Shown: piece by piece, positions 8,840 to 16,223 of the stretch
How the letters are laid out: every line of letters starts with the position of its first letter
How positions within the stretch are numbered: the first letter of the stretch is position 1
Origin: Eubacteriales bacterium
GTDB lineage: Bacteria > Bacillota > Clostridia > Acetivibrionales > JANLFN01
Length of the DNA stretch: 64,000 nucleotides
Assembly (NCBI GenBank): GCA_024655885.1
Contig: JANLFN010000008.1
Location: 109,638-173,637 of the forward strand
Direction: 5' to 3'
Notes under the pieces: generated by a model
The model's input: the letters and a program-made list of their open reading frames with translations, nothing else
Database searches by the model: none
What the model was told of the DNA's origin: nothing
Translations under genes and position numbers: made by a program

Positions 8840-9327
8840 ACCTTCTCTCCTCCACGGTTGATTGCAGACGCAAATTTATTGATATTCTCTTCCAAAATGT
8901 TGGATACGTCCTTTTTGGCCTTGGCAACCATTTTTACAACGGTCTTCTCCAAAAAGCCCATATTCCCCAGTATTAGTTCCCCTCCGAAGTAGTCCTTTGC
9001 TTCGGCCATATCCAGCAATTCCTGTGGATAGGCATTCTCCAGCTGTTTTTTTGCCACATCCTTTTCAAACATGCAGCATATGAACAGTCCCAGCTTCTTC
9101 CCCTTAAGGGCTTCAAGATTTTGGGCGCAGAAGTCTTTTACCTCCTTTTGAATATTCCCGGCATAGATGGAACCGCCAATGATGACGGTATCATACGGGG
9201 CAAGCTCAACAGAAGGCTTTTCTCCCAGGTTCAGCAGTTCAACCTTTCCCTGGAGCTTTTCCGCCAGACTTTCGGCACATTTTTTCACACACCCGTGTCG
9301 GGTTGCGTAAGCGATGAGGATACTCAT
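8836..9327 (-). CDS. Flavodoxin-fold protein (HemG/Flavodoxin_5 type)
   Basis: About 163 residues with a flavodoxin fold. The phosphate loop is YATRHGCVKKCAE at the N-terminus, IIGGSIYAG contacts the isoalloxazine, and the C-terminus has the long helix seen in HemG-like flavodoxins. The start at 9327 is chosen because GGAGGGG lies 6 bases upstream; an in-frame ATG at 9342 sits on top of that site. It is the first gene of a two-gene operon with the FMN-binding protein. A role as a one- or two-electron carrier is likely. True protoporphyrinogen oxidase activity is only one option, and no heme genes are nearby. Confidence 0.85.
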   Translation of the reverse strand: MSILIAYATRHGCVKKCAESLAEKLQGKVELLNLGEKPSVELAPYDTVIIGGSIYAGNIQKEVKDFCAQNLEALKGKKLGLFICCMFEKDVAKKQLENAYPQELLDMAEAKDYFGGELILGNMGFLEKTVVKMVAKAKKDVSNILEENINKFASAINRGGEKV

Positions 9328-9558
9328 CCCATTCCCCTCCATTTTAATATAGTCATTTTCCGCTGTTTGCAGGTATATTCAATATGGATATCCTGTTCAA
9401 ACAATTCAAGCCTACTAATTATTCTGACATCCCATTATACGGGATATCGCATTATTTGTCTGTTTCGAAGCCTTAAAGGGCAAGTCCACGGCAGAAGGTC
9501 CATTTCCGGATAGAGGAGCCGTCTTTTGCCGCCTCTTTCAATTTTCCATTTCCATTTA

Positions 9559-9608
9559 TTAACACATTCTTATCGTATTTTTAACATCCCATGAATACAC
9601 AGTTAATT
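9559..9608 (+). promoter_or_regulatory. PhoP box: 11-bp-phased TTAACA-type repeats
   Basis: Five hexamers start exactly 11 bases apart: TTAACA (9559), TTATCG (9570), TTAACA (9581), TGAATA (9592), TTAATT (9603). This is the arrangement of B. subtilis PhoP-binding sites. A TATAAA element follows at 9616, and the alkaline phosphatase starts at 9760. The gene is therefore probably induced by phosphate limitation. Confidence 0.75.
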
Positions 9609-9613
9609 TCCTG

Positions 9614-9653
9614 TCTATAAAATTTAGATGAATCACTGAGGGAATTTTATAGA
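9614..9653 (+). promoter_or_regulatory. Inverted repeat over the phosphatase -10 region
   Basis: TCTATAAAATT (9614-9624) and AATTTTATAGA (9643-9653) are a perfect 11-bp inverted repeat 18 bases apart. The left arm contains the TATAAA that could serve as -10. It may be an operator or an mRNA leader hairpin. Confidence 0.5.
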
Positions 9654-9759
9654 AAAAATGGATTTTTCAATATGTATCAATAAGATATACTCGCACAAAA
9701 GAAGAATTGCAAAGTCTTTTGTGCGTTATATAAATTAAGAATTGAGGAGGTATCTAAAA

Positions 9760-11247
9760 ATGGCAATAAGAAACATGCTAACCAGAGCCATGGCATTGAT
9801 CCTTGCGGTTATCTGCGTTACGGTATTCACCGTCCAAGTGTCCGATGCGGCACTAATGTCCGAAGCCGGCACTTCAGCCGGTGCCTCGGTCGACACAGCA
9901 CCGAAGTATGTGTTCTTCTTCATAGGTGACGGTCTGGGGGCAGCCCAGAGACAGGCTGCGGAATACTTTGCGCAGGAAAAGGACAATGATCCCGGCTACA
10001 AGCTCACCATGAACAAACTGCCCGTATTCGGCATCAACACAACCTATGCAAGCGACTCACTGGTAACCGACTCCTCTTCTGCAGGCACCGCGCTGGCATG
10101 CGGCTATAAAACCAACAACGGTATGCTGGCGGTACTCCCCGACGGGACCAAAGTAAAATCCATCATTGAAGCGGCGGAAGAAAAAGGCATCGCTACAGGC
10201 CTTATCACCACTACAAGGGTTACCCATGCGACTCCTGCCGTGTGGGCGGCGCACAATGTGGACCGGGATGCGGAAAATGAAATTGCGGAAGATATGATCG
10301 ACAGCGGGGTGGATTTCGTTGCCGGCGGAGGATACAGGCATTTTGTTCCCAAGGATTGGCCGTGGGGGAAATCCAAGAGGACCGACAGCCGCAACCTTTT
10401 GGGCGAAATTGCGGATAAGTATTTTGTATACACGGGAAACGGCTCTACCAAAAGCTTTCTGGAAATGAAACCCCAGGGAGAGCAAAAGGTCTGGGCCGTA
10501 TTCTCTGAAAGCCATATGCCCTATGAAATAGACAGGATCAATCAGGGCATCAACGTACCCACACTGGCCCAAATGACCAGGAAAGGGATTGAAGTATTGT
10601 CCAACTATCCAAATGGGTTCTTTATGATGGTTGAAGGCGGCAGGATCGACCATGCCTGTCACGCCAACGACGCCGCCGGTTCCATATACGATACCCTGGC
10701 CTTTGATGATTCAATCAAGGTAGCCTATGATTTCTACCTCAAGCATCCCAAAGAAACCCTCATCCTGGTTGTGGGCGACCATGAGACCGGCGGTATGGGA
10801 CTGGGCTTTGCCAACAACTATTTCCTGAAGCTCGATGAACTATTGGACTGTAAGGCTTCCATAGAAGATATGCTGTCCGCCGGACCCTATGCCTATAAAA
10901 AGGGAGACGACCGGAATGCCTATTTCAAGCTGATGGAAGAGCAGATGGGGCTTGATCACCTGACCGACGCCGAAAAGGCTGAAATCACAAAGGCTATGGA
11001 CCTAATAGACCAGGAGGTCCCATCCGACAGCTCCTACGGTTCCTATAACCAGGCTGCCATTGCCGTGGCTCATGTCATATCCGAAAGAGCGAACCTTCAG
11101 TGGACCACCTATGCCCATTCGGGAACAGCCATTCCCCTGTCGGCTGTGGGCGTGGGCGCTGAAAAATTCGGGGGATACAAGGATAATACCGAAATAGGCA
11201 ATACCATGGCCGTACTTTTAGGATTGAAGCTGGGACCTATAAAGTAG
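9760..11247 (+). CDS. phoA: Secreted alkaline phosphatase
   Basis: A 495-residue PhoA-family phosphomonoesterase. Residues 1-31 form a signal peptide. The mature part has the first metal site in FIGDG (Asp57), the nucleophile region T103-D-S105-S-S-A-G, GGRIDHACH for a metal-binding His/Asp pair, and GDHETGG. It hydrolyses phosphate monoesters outside the cell using zinc and magnesium. GAGGAGGT 8 bases before the ATG fixes the start; an in-frame codon at 9742 lies before the ribosome site. Transcription is monocistronic, preceded by PhoP boxes and followed by a hairpin. Confidence 0.93.
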   Translation: MAIRNMLTRAMALILAVICVTVFTVQVSDAALMSEAGTSAGASVDTAPKYVFFFIGDGLGAAQRQAAEYFAQEKDNDPGYKLTMNKLPVFGINTTYASDSLVTDSSSAGTALACGYKTNNGMLAVLPDGTKVKSIIEAAEEKGIATGLITTTRVTHATPAVWAAHNVDRDAENEIAEDMIDSGVDFVAGGGYRHFVPKDWPWGKSKRTDSRNLLGEIADKYFVYTGNGSTKSFLEMKPQGEQKVWAVFSESHMPYEIDRINQGINVPTLAQMTRKGIEVLSNYPNGFFMMVEGGRIDHACHANDAAGSIYDTLAFDDSIKVAYDFYLKHPKETLILVVGDHETGGMGLGFANNYFLKLDELLDCKASIEDMLSAGPYAYKKGDDRNAYFKLMEEQMGLDHLTDAEKAEITKAMDLIDQEVPSDSSYGSYNQAAIAVAHVISERANLQWTTYAHSGTAIPLSAVGVGAEKFGGYKDNTEIGNTMAVLLGLKLGPIK

Positions 11248-11401
11248 CCGCTTATAAAATGGTTTTGCCACCGGCTGTGATTGAATGCGCACTGCCCGAT
11301 GCAGATTGGCAGGCGTATTCCATAGGGGTCATGGGCATGAGGCCGGAGAAAGATTCCATTCCTTTGAGAAATGAAGACAGCGCGCAAAAGTGTGCCGTCT
11401 C

Positions 11402-11431
11402 TAGCTAAGCGGACTTTGCTTGGCTATTTCT
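11402..11431 (+). terminator. Probable terminator after the alkaline phosphatase
   Basis: A 9-bp stem (11402-11410 with 11418-11426, one G-U pair) is followed by TTTCTC. The U-tract is short. Another imperfect hairpin without U-tract lies at about 11372-11397. Confidence 0.5.
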
Positions 11432-11461
11432 CATATATTAAAGCATGAGGAGCATGGGGCT

Positions 11462-12044
11462 ATGAAAAAAACATTCTCAATATTGATGATACTTGCCTTT
11501 ACAGTTGGAATTACTGCGTACATGGTGTTTGACAGGCCTTCAGGCCAGCAGGAGAACCTGAACAAGAACGTGTCCGAGCTGAAGGCCCGCGTGCTTTCGG
11601 TGGAAAACAGCAATGTGGTGAGCAGCGGAATCGCCTATCATCGGTGCCTCCGGGGCAGCCATGGACGTAGCCGCTTCCCTGGAAGAGCTCAAGATAAAAA
11701 AGCCGGATATCACTTTTATTGAACTGGCACAGTCGGGCTTCCGCGTGGGGCGGACCGTCATCGGGACCATGACCACCACCCTCCTTTTGGCATATTCCGG
11801 CGGATACCTGACCCTGCTCATGCTGTTCATGACAAAGAACTCAAGCTTTATCCGGATTGTAAACCTTAAAATCGTGGCCTCCGAAATCCTGCGAATTGTG
11901 GCAGGAAGTATGGGTCTGGTCCTGGTAGCGCCTCTCACGGCCATAACTGCCGGATGGATATTCAGCAGGAGTTTCGCCAAAATTCCTCTCCTGTCCGTTA
12001 TGGAAAAATCCCCCGAATCTTCGGGGGAAATAAACGCGGGATAG
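11462..12044 (+). pseudogene. yibE/F-like membrane protein gene with large internal deletion
   Basis: AGGAG and an ATG at 11462 open a frame coding a signal-anchor and the family N-terminus up to about VENSNVVSSGIA (about 58 codons). The rest of the gene then resumes in another frame from about 11625: IIGASGAAMDVAASLEEL, GTMTTTLLLAYSGG and three more membrane segments, the typical C-terminal third of YibE/F proteins. The central region of roughly 150-200 residues is missing and the two parts are out of frame, so no working protein is expected. The C-terminal part alone (from 11661) has no ribosome site. The junction lies near 11630-11645. Confidence 0.75.
12003..12028 (-). terminator. Terminator for the secA2 operon
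   Basis: On the minus strand a 9-bp GC-rich stem (12009-12017 with 12020-12028) runs into ATTTTTCC. It overlaps the last codons of the plus-strand yibE/F pseudogene. Confidence 0.75.
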
Positions 12045-12074
12045 CAAAGTAAAAGTACACGGGGAAATTTTATA

Positions 12075-14468
12075 TTATTCATTTCCCCCTTTTTTCCTGA
12101 AAAAGCGGTGGTATAAAGTCATAATCAACCAGAGCGGAAGGTTGACCGCAGCCGCCAGAGGGCTGAAGCCCGCAGGGTTTATCCCCAGCTGCTCCGGGCT
12201 GTCGTTGACAAGGTATGTCCAGGTGGAGGAAGGCGCTTTCAGCCCTTCTTTTTCCATATTGATGCCGGCCTCTGTAATCTCCGCCCTAGCCAGAAGGCCT
12301 ACAATCTCATTTTTTATATCCTCTGTCAGCCTTTCAAAGGCTTCCACCGCTATTTTGTTAAATTCATGGACTGGAGTCTTTCCGCCCACATTCACAAGGT
12401 GGATGCCTTCACGGATATAGGACATATAGTCCAGGTAGTCGGTCCAGCATTTGTTGATAAAATACAGGGCAGCCTGTTTTTCCGCCCTTCTTACCCCTTC
12501 CTCTCCTACAAGGGCGCACAGCCTATGCCAGCGCTCACTGAGCCGGGACTGCATAAGTCCGGGAAATACCCTGTCTTCCAGAAGGTCCTTTCTCCACTTG
12601 TAGATCATCCGCCTTTGCTGCTCCATTAAAGCGGAATACTTGGTGAGGGTCCTGCGTATTTCAAAATTCTGCCCCTCGATGATCCGCTGGGCGCCGGCGA
12701 TCTTCCTTCTAATCACCGGATTTTCCACAGGCTCTTCCCGCCTTTGAGGGTAAATGGACGGAGGAATGAGGTTCTTCACTTTATACTTCCTGAGCAAATC
12801 GTCTTCCAGGCTTATGAAAAACCGGCTGGAGCCGGGGTCGCCCTGCCGTCCTGCCCTCCCCCTCAACTGGTTGTCGATGCGGCGGCTTTCGTGCAGGTTT
12901 GTACCTATTACGTACAGTCCCCCCTCCCGGACAACCTGCTCCCTGTCCTGCTCCTGTTCCCCTCCCAGTTTGATATCCGTTCCCCTGCCCGCCATGTTTG
13001 TAGAAACGGTAACAGCGCCCAGCGCCCCTGCATTGGCTATGATTTTCGCTTCAAGCTCGTCATTCTTCGCGTTCAATACCCGGCAGTCAATCCCTGCCGC
13101 TTTAAGCTTTGCGGCTAGCCTCTCGGATTCCTCCACACTGCAGGTGCCCACCAGGATAGGGCGTCCGGTTTTATGGACCTGGGTTATTTCAGCAATCAAT
13201 CCCCTTTCCTTGGCCTCCCTGTGGGTGTATACCTTATCGGTGTAGTCCACCCTTATGCACGGCCGGTTTGTGGGTATGACAACCACTTTCAAGCCGTAAA
13301 ATTCCGCGAATTCACCGGCGGATGTCACTGCGGTGCCCGTCATTCCGCAAAATTTCGGATACAGCCGGATAAAGTTCTGCAGTGTAACGGAGGCAATGAT
13401 CTGTCCTTTGGACTCGGATTTTATTCCCTCCTTGGCCTCTATGGCTTCCTGAAGGCCATTGGGCCAATGTCTCTTATGGGCAACCCGTCCCGTAAACTCA
13501 TCTACCAGCTCGATCTTACCGTTTCTCACTATATAATCCACATCGCGTTTTAGAAGTGCTTCTGCATGCAGTGCATTATTTACGCTTACCAGCAAGGTAA
13601 TGTTTTTATCTTCATAGAGGTTGCCGCAGCCCAGCATATCCTCCACCCGGTTCACTCCCGTATCCGTCAGGTATACATTTCTCTCGTTTTCATCCGTCTC
13701 ATAGTCCACTCCGGGGGTGAGCCTCCGGACAATGGCCGCCGCACCTTCGGCTTCCAGCTTGTATTCGTCATTTTTCCCGGCGATAACAAGGGGAATGCGG
13801 GCTTCATCAATAAGAATGGAGTCCGCTTCGTCAATGATGGCAAAATGGAAAGGCCGCTGGACCATCTCCTCCTTCTCCCGGCACAGAAATTCCTTAAGGT
13901 AGTCAAAGCCAGCCTCCTTTGCCGTCAGATAGGTCACATCGCATGCATAGGCCCTTTTCCTCTGCGCGGCCGTCATCCCTTCGCGCACATACCCTACGCT
14001 CAGCCCCAGGAATTCGTATACCGGCCCCATCCATTGGGCATCCCTCTGGGCCAAATAGTCGTTGAAGGTGAGGACATGCACCCCTTTCCCCGAAAGGGCG
14101 TTCAAATAGGCAGGCAGCACGGCGGCGAGGGTCTTGCCCTCACCGGTTTGCATCTCTACCAGTCCTCCGTCGTGCATGGCAATCCCTGCCATGACCTGCA
14201 CGTCAAAAGGGCGCAGTCCCAGCACGCGGTGTGAAGCCTCCCGGGCCAGGGCATAGGCTTCCGCAAGCACTTCATTCACCGGGTCGCCGCTCCGGACCCG
14301 GTTTTTGAGTTCAAAAGAGCGGCTCTTAAGCTGAAAATCGTCCATAGCGCTGAAATCCCACTCGTTGATTTTATCAAGCCACAGCCGGTAGGGCTGCAGG
14401 TCAAACTCCACCGTGCGGTAGCGCAGCTTTCTCACAACCGCCTTTATGGGGGTCCTGTTTTTGAACAT
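12075..14468 (-). CDS. secA2: Accessory SecA-type translocase with hydrophobic C-terminus
   Basis: A 797-residue SecA-family ATPase. Walker A MQTGEGKT (106-113), DEAD box at 213-216, the preprotein-binding region, and the second helicase half with TNMAGRGTDI and GRAGRQGDPG are all present. It is shorter than housekeeping SecA (about 830-900) and lacks the C-terminal CxCxSGK zinc tail. Instead it ends with a hydrophobic stretch (about 771-785) and a basic tail, which could anchor it to the membrane. GAGGAGGAG precedes the ATG. A small membrane protein gene lies 70 bases upstream in the same orientation. It likely exports a special set of proteins; no substrate gene is obvious nearby. Confidence 0.85.
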   Translation of the reverse strand: MFKNRTPIKAVVRKLRYRTVEFDLQPYRLWLDKINEWDFSAMDDFQLKSRSFELKNRVRSGDPVNEVLAEAYALAREASHRVLGLRPFDVQVMAGIAMHDGGLVEMQTGEGKTLAAVLPAYLNALSGKGVHVLTFNDYLAQRDAQWMGPVYEFLGLSVGYVREGMTAAQRKRAYACDVTYLTAKEAGFDYLKEFLCREKEEMVQRPFHFAIIDEADSILIDEARIPLVIAGKNDEYKLEAEGAAAIVRRLTPGVDYETDENERNVYLTDTGVNRVEDMLGCGNLYEDKNITLLVSVNNALHAEALLKRDVDYIVRNGKIELVDEFTGRVAHKRHWPNGLQEAIEAKEGIKSESKGQIIASVTLQNFIRLYPKFCGMTGTAVTSAGEFAEFYGLKVVVIPTNRPCIRVDYTDKVYTHREAKERGLIAEITQVHKTGRPILVGTCSVEESERLAAKLKAAGIDCRVLNAKNDELEAKIIANAGALGAVTVSTNMAGRGTDIKLGGEQEQDREQVVREGGLYVIGTNLHESRRIDNQLRGRAGRQGDPGSSRFFISLEDDLLRKYKVKNLIPPSIYPQRREEPVENPVIRRKIAGAQRIIEGQNFEIRRTLTKYSALMEQQRRMIYKWRKDLLEDRVFPGLMQSRLSERWHRLCALVGEEGVRRAEKQAALYFINKCWTDYLDYMSYIREGIHLVNVGGKTPVHEFNKIAVEAFERLTEDIKNEIVGLLARAEITEAGINMEKEGLKAPSSTWTYLVNDSPEQLGINPAGFSPLAAAVNLPLWLIMTLYHRFFRKKGGNE

Positions 14469-14538
14469 AGGATCTCCTCCTCGTAAAAGTTTTGGCGCTT
14501 TTAACGCCTATATCCGCTGAGAAGCGGACATAGCAGCA

Positions 14539-14868
14539 TTACACTTCTTTTACAGGAAGCCTCCCCCACTCGGTTAAGATATGGTAGAGGATCAGCATTA
14601 ATACGCTTAAAAAATACAGGATATCCAGAGAGATAACGATAGAATTGGAAATACGGCGGAAAGAACCTACGGATACAACCGTGGAACCTGCCTGTACGAC
14701 AAACAGGAGAAAGGCCTCCAGGGCCGGGGTCTTCTCAAGAAGCCAGTACAAATTCTGACACATCCCCGTTCCTCCGTTTTTTAAGGAGAGGCGGAGGGCG
14801 CACATCAGGCAAGCGATCATGCCGGCGGCCAGTGCCGGAATCAGTTGTAAAGCTGCTTGCAGTAGCAT
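14539..14868 (-). CDS. Small multi-spanning membrane protein upstream of secA2
   Basis: A 109-residue protein with three likely membrane segments (about 3-25, 46-65 and 75-98) and no family I recognise. The ATG at 14868 has GAGGT 6 bases upstream; an in-frame ATG at 14895 has no ribosome site. It is followed after 70 bases by secA2 in the same direction, so the two are probably co-transcribed. The gap carries two small hairpins (14487-14502 and 14509-14529) without U-tracts. It could be a partner of the accessory SecA, but only gene order suggests it. Confidence 0.6.
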   Translation of the reverse strand: MLLQAALQLIPALAAGMIACLMCALRLSLKNGGTGMCQNLYWLLEKTPALEAFLLFVVQAGSTVVSVGSFRRISNSIVISLDILYFLSVLMLILYHILTEWGRLPVKEV

Positions 14869-14997
14869 GTTGAGACCTCGAATCCAGATAATCATTGTAT
14901 TGCTCTAGGGTCATCATAACATTTCGGCAGGGAATTTTCAACCTGCAAAAGGAATCGCTGCATGAAATCCGTGGAAAATTATGAACATTTTTTAATC

Positions 14998-15003
14998 TAT
15001 AAT
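14998..15003 (+). promoter_or_regulatory. Possible -10 box for the DUF2953-gerW operon
   Basis: A perfect TATAAT lies 71 bases before the DUF2953 start. No good -35 is visible. Confidence 0.35.
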
Positions 15004-15073
15004 TTATGTGCCCATGGTTAAACTACAGTAGTAAAAAGACGCTATTTCGCATTTGCCCATGGAGGTACTTTCC

Positions 15074-15601
15074 ATGAACCTGCTGTTTATAATCGCTGTA
15101 ATTGTTTTATTTTTAGCGTCACTGTTATTTATTGTACCCTTAAGAATTATTTTTAATTTGAATACGGACAAGGAAAAAATCGCCCTGGACATGCTGTGGC
15201 TGTATCCGTTGTTAAAGGCGGCCGTGGTCAATGAAGATGCGGTACTGACACTGACCGTTTATTTATTGGGCCTAAAAATCTACAAAAGGGTACTGAAATC
15301 AGGGAATGGAAAATCCGGCCGAATGGATTTTGTAAGGCAGGTCGAATTGACGGATATCCGTGTACAAGGGTCCTACGGCTTCAAAGACCCTTTCGTCACC
15401 GGAATCGCATGCGGAATACTGAACATGGCTTCGCAGTTTACGGATACGGGAGTTCTGAACTGCAGCCCGGATTTTGCAGCCGGCAGCGACTACATCCGCA
15501 TCAAAGGCACAGCAAATTTGAACATGGGAAGTGTCCTGGCCGAAAGGATCAGGTCATACAGGGCGAATTCCAGAAAGCCGGCATCGTATCAAACCCGATA
15601 A
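15074..15601 (+). CDS. DUF2953-like membrane-anchored protein
   Basis: A 175-residue protein with an N-terminal membrane segment (residues 2-22) and a soluble beta-rich domain ending in a helical Arg-rich tail, as in DUF2953 proteins that are commonly encoded beside gerW/ytfJ. The start is set by GGAGGT 7 bases before ATG 15074; an upstream ATG at 15059 and a TTG at 15053 overlap the ribosome site. GerW starts 17 bases downstream, so this is a two-gene operon. The biochemical role is unknown; the pairing suggests spore formation or germination. Confidence 0.7.
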   Translation: MNLLFIIAVIVLFLASLLFIVPLRIIFNLNTDKEKIALDMLWLYPLLKAAVVNEDAVLTLTVYLLGLKIYKRVLKSGNGKSGRMDFVRQVELTDIRVQGSYGFKDPFVTGIACGILNMASQFTDTGVLNCSPDFAAGSDYIRIKGTANLNMGSVLAERIRSYRANSRKPASYQTR

Positions 15602-15617
15602 AAAGGAGGAAAAAAGG

Positions 15618-16061
15618 ATGGAACAACAGCAAAACTTATCTTTTACCCAAAACATCGACGCGATTTTCACAAACCTGGAGGAATTTACGAAAAAAGAATC
15701 CGTTTTAGGCCAGCCTGTAACCTATGGAGACAAAACTCTGATCCCCATCGTATCCGTTACCCTTGGTTACGGGAGCGGCAGCATGCGTGCGAAAAGCCAG
15801 CAGAACAATACCGGCGCCGGTATGAACGCCGAAATGAACCCGGGAAACGGGCTGGGTATGGGTGCAAAGATCAACACCGAAGCGGTGGTGGTAATCGACA
15901 AGGACAACGTTTCAATGCTGCCGGTGGGCGAGAAGAGCAATATGGGGCAAATGATAGACAAAATTCCCCAGATACTCATGAACCTTAACCAAAACAAGCC
16001 GCAGCAGCAGGGTCAGAATCAGAACCAACCGCAAAATCCGCAGCAAAACCAGCAGCCGTAA
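15618..16061 (+). CDS. gerW: GerW/YtfJ family sporulation protein
   Basis: A 147-residue protein. The conserved core runs from NIDAIFTNLEEF through VYGDKTLIPIVSV-type strands (here VTYGDKTLIPIVSVTLGYG) to KINTEAVVVIDKDNVSMLPV. The Gly/Asn/Met-rich loop at 55-75 and the Gln/Asn/Pro-rich C-terminal 25 residues are low complexity. B. subtilis GerW (YtfJ) is a forespore protein needed for normal germination. AAAGGAGG lies 8 bases before the ATG, which excludes the upstream in-frame codon at 15531. This is one of the clearer signs that the organism makes spores. Confidence 0.88.
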   Translation: MEQQQNLSFTQNIDAIFTNLEEFTKKESVLGQPVTYGDKTLIPIVSVTLGYGSGSMRAKSQQNNTGAGMNAEMNPGNGLGMGAKINTEAVVVIDKDNVSMLPVGEKSNMGQMIDKIPQILMNLNQNKPQQQGQNQNQPQNPQQNQQP

Positions 16062-16121
16062 GTTTATACCGTCCTAAAGGGCCGGCAAAACAACACCCTC
16101 TTTGAATCCCTTGCGGAATCA

Positions 16122-16165
16122 AATGGGGCATGATGAGCTTAAAAACATGCTCATCATGCCCCATT
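16122..16165. repeat. Perfect 17-bp inverted repeat between convergent genes
   Basis: AATGGGGCATGATGAGC (16122-16138) is repeated inverted at 16149-16165 around a 10-base loop. It could stop transcription from both gerW and the acyl-CoA synthetase, but neither side has a U-tract. Fifteen bases of the right arm and flank (16154-16168) recur exactly at 8420-8434. Confidence 0.7.
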
Positions 16166-16223
16166 AAAAACATCAATTTATGTTATTTTTTACCCAGTCT
16201 GCTGTCCCCAATTTCACGGATGA

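Noticed and set aside
11109..11387. 92-codon minus-strand ORF behind the alkaline phosphatase
   Set aside because: It mostly overlaps the phosphatase coding region and has no start signal or family features.
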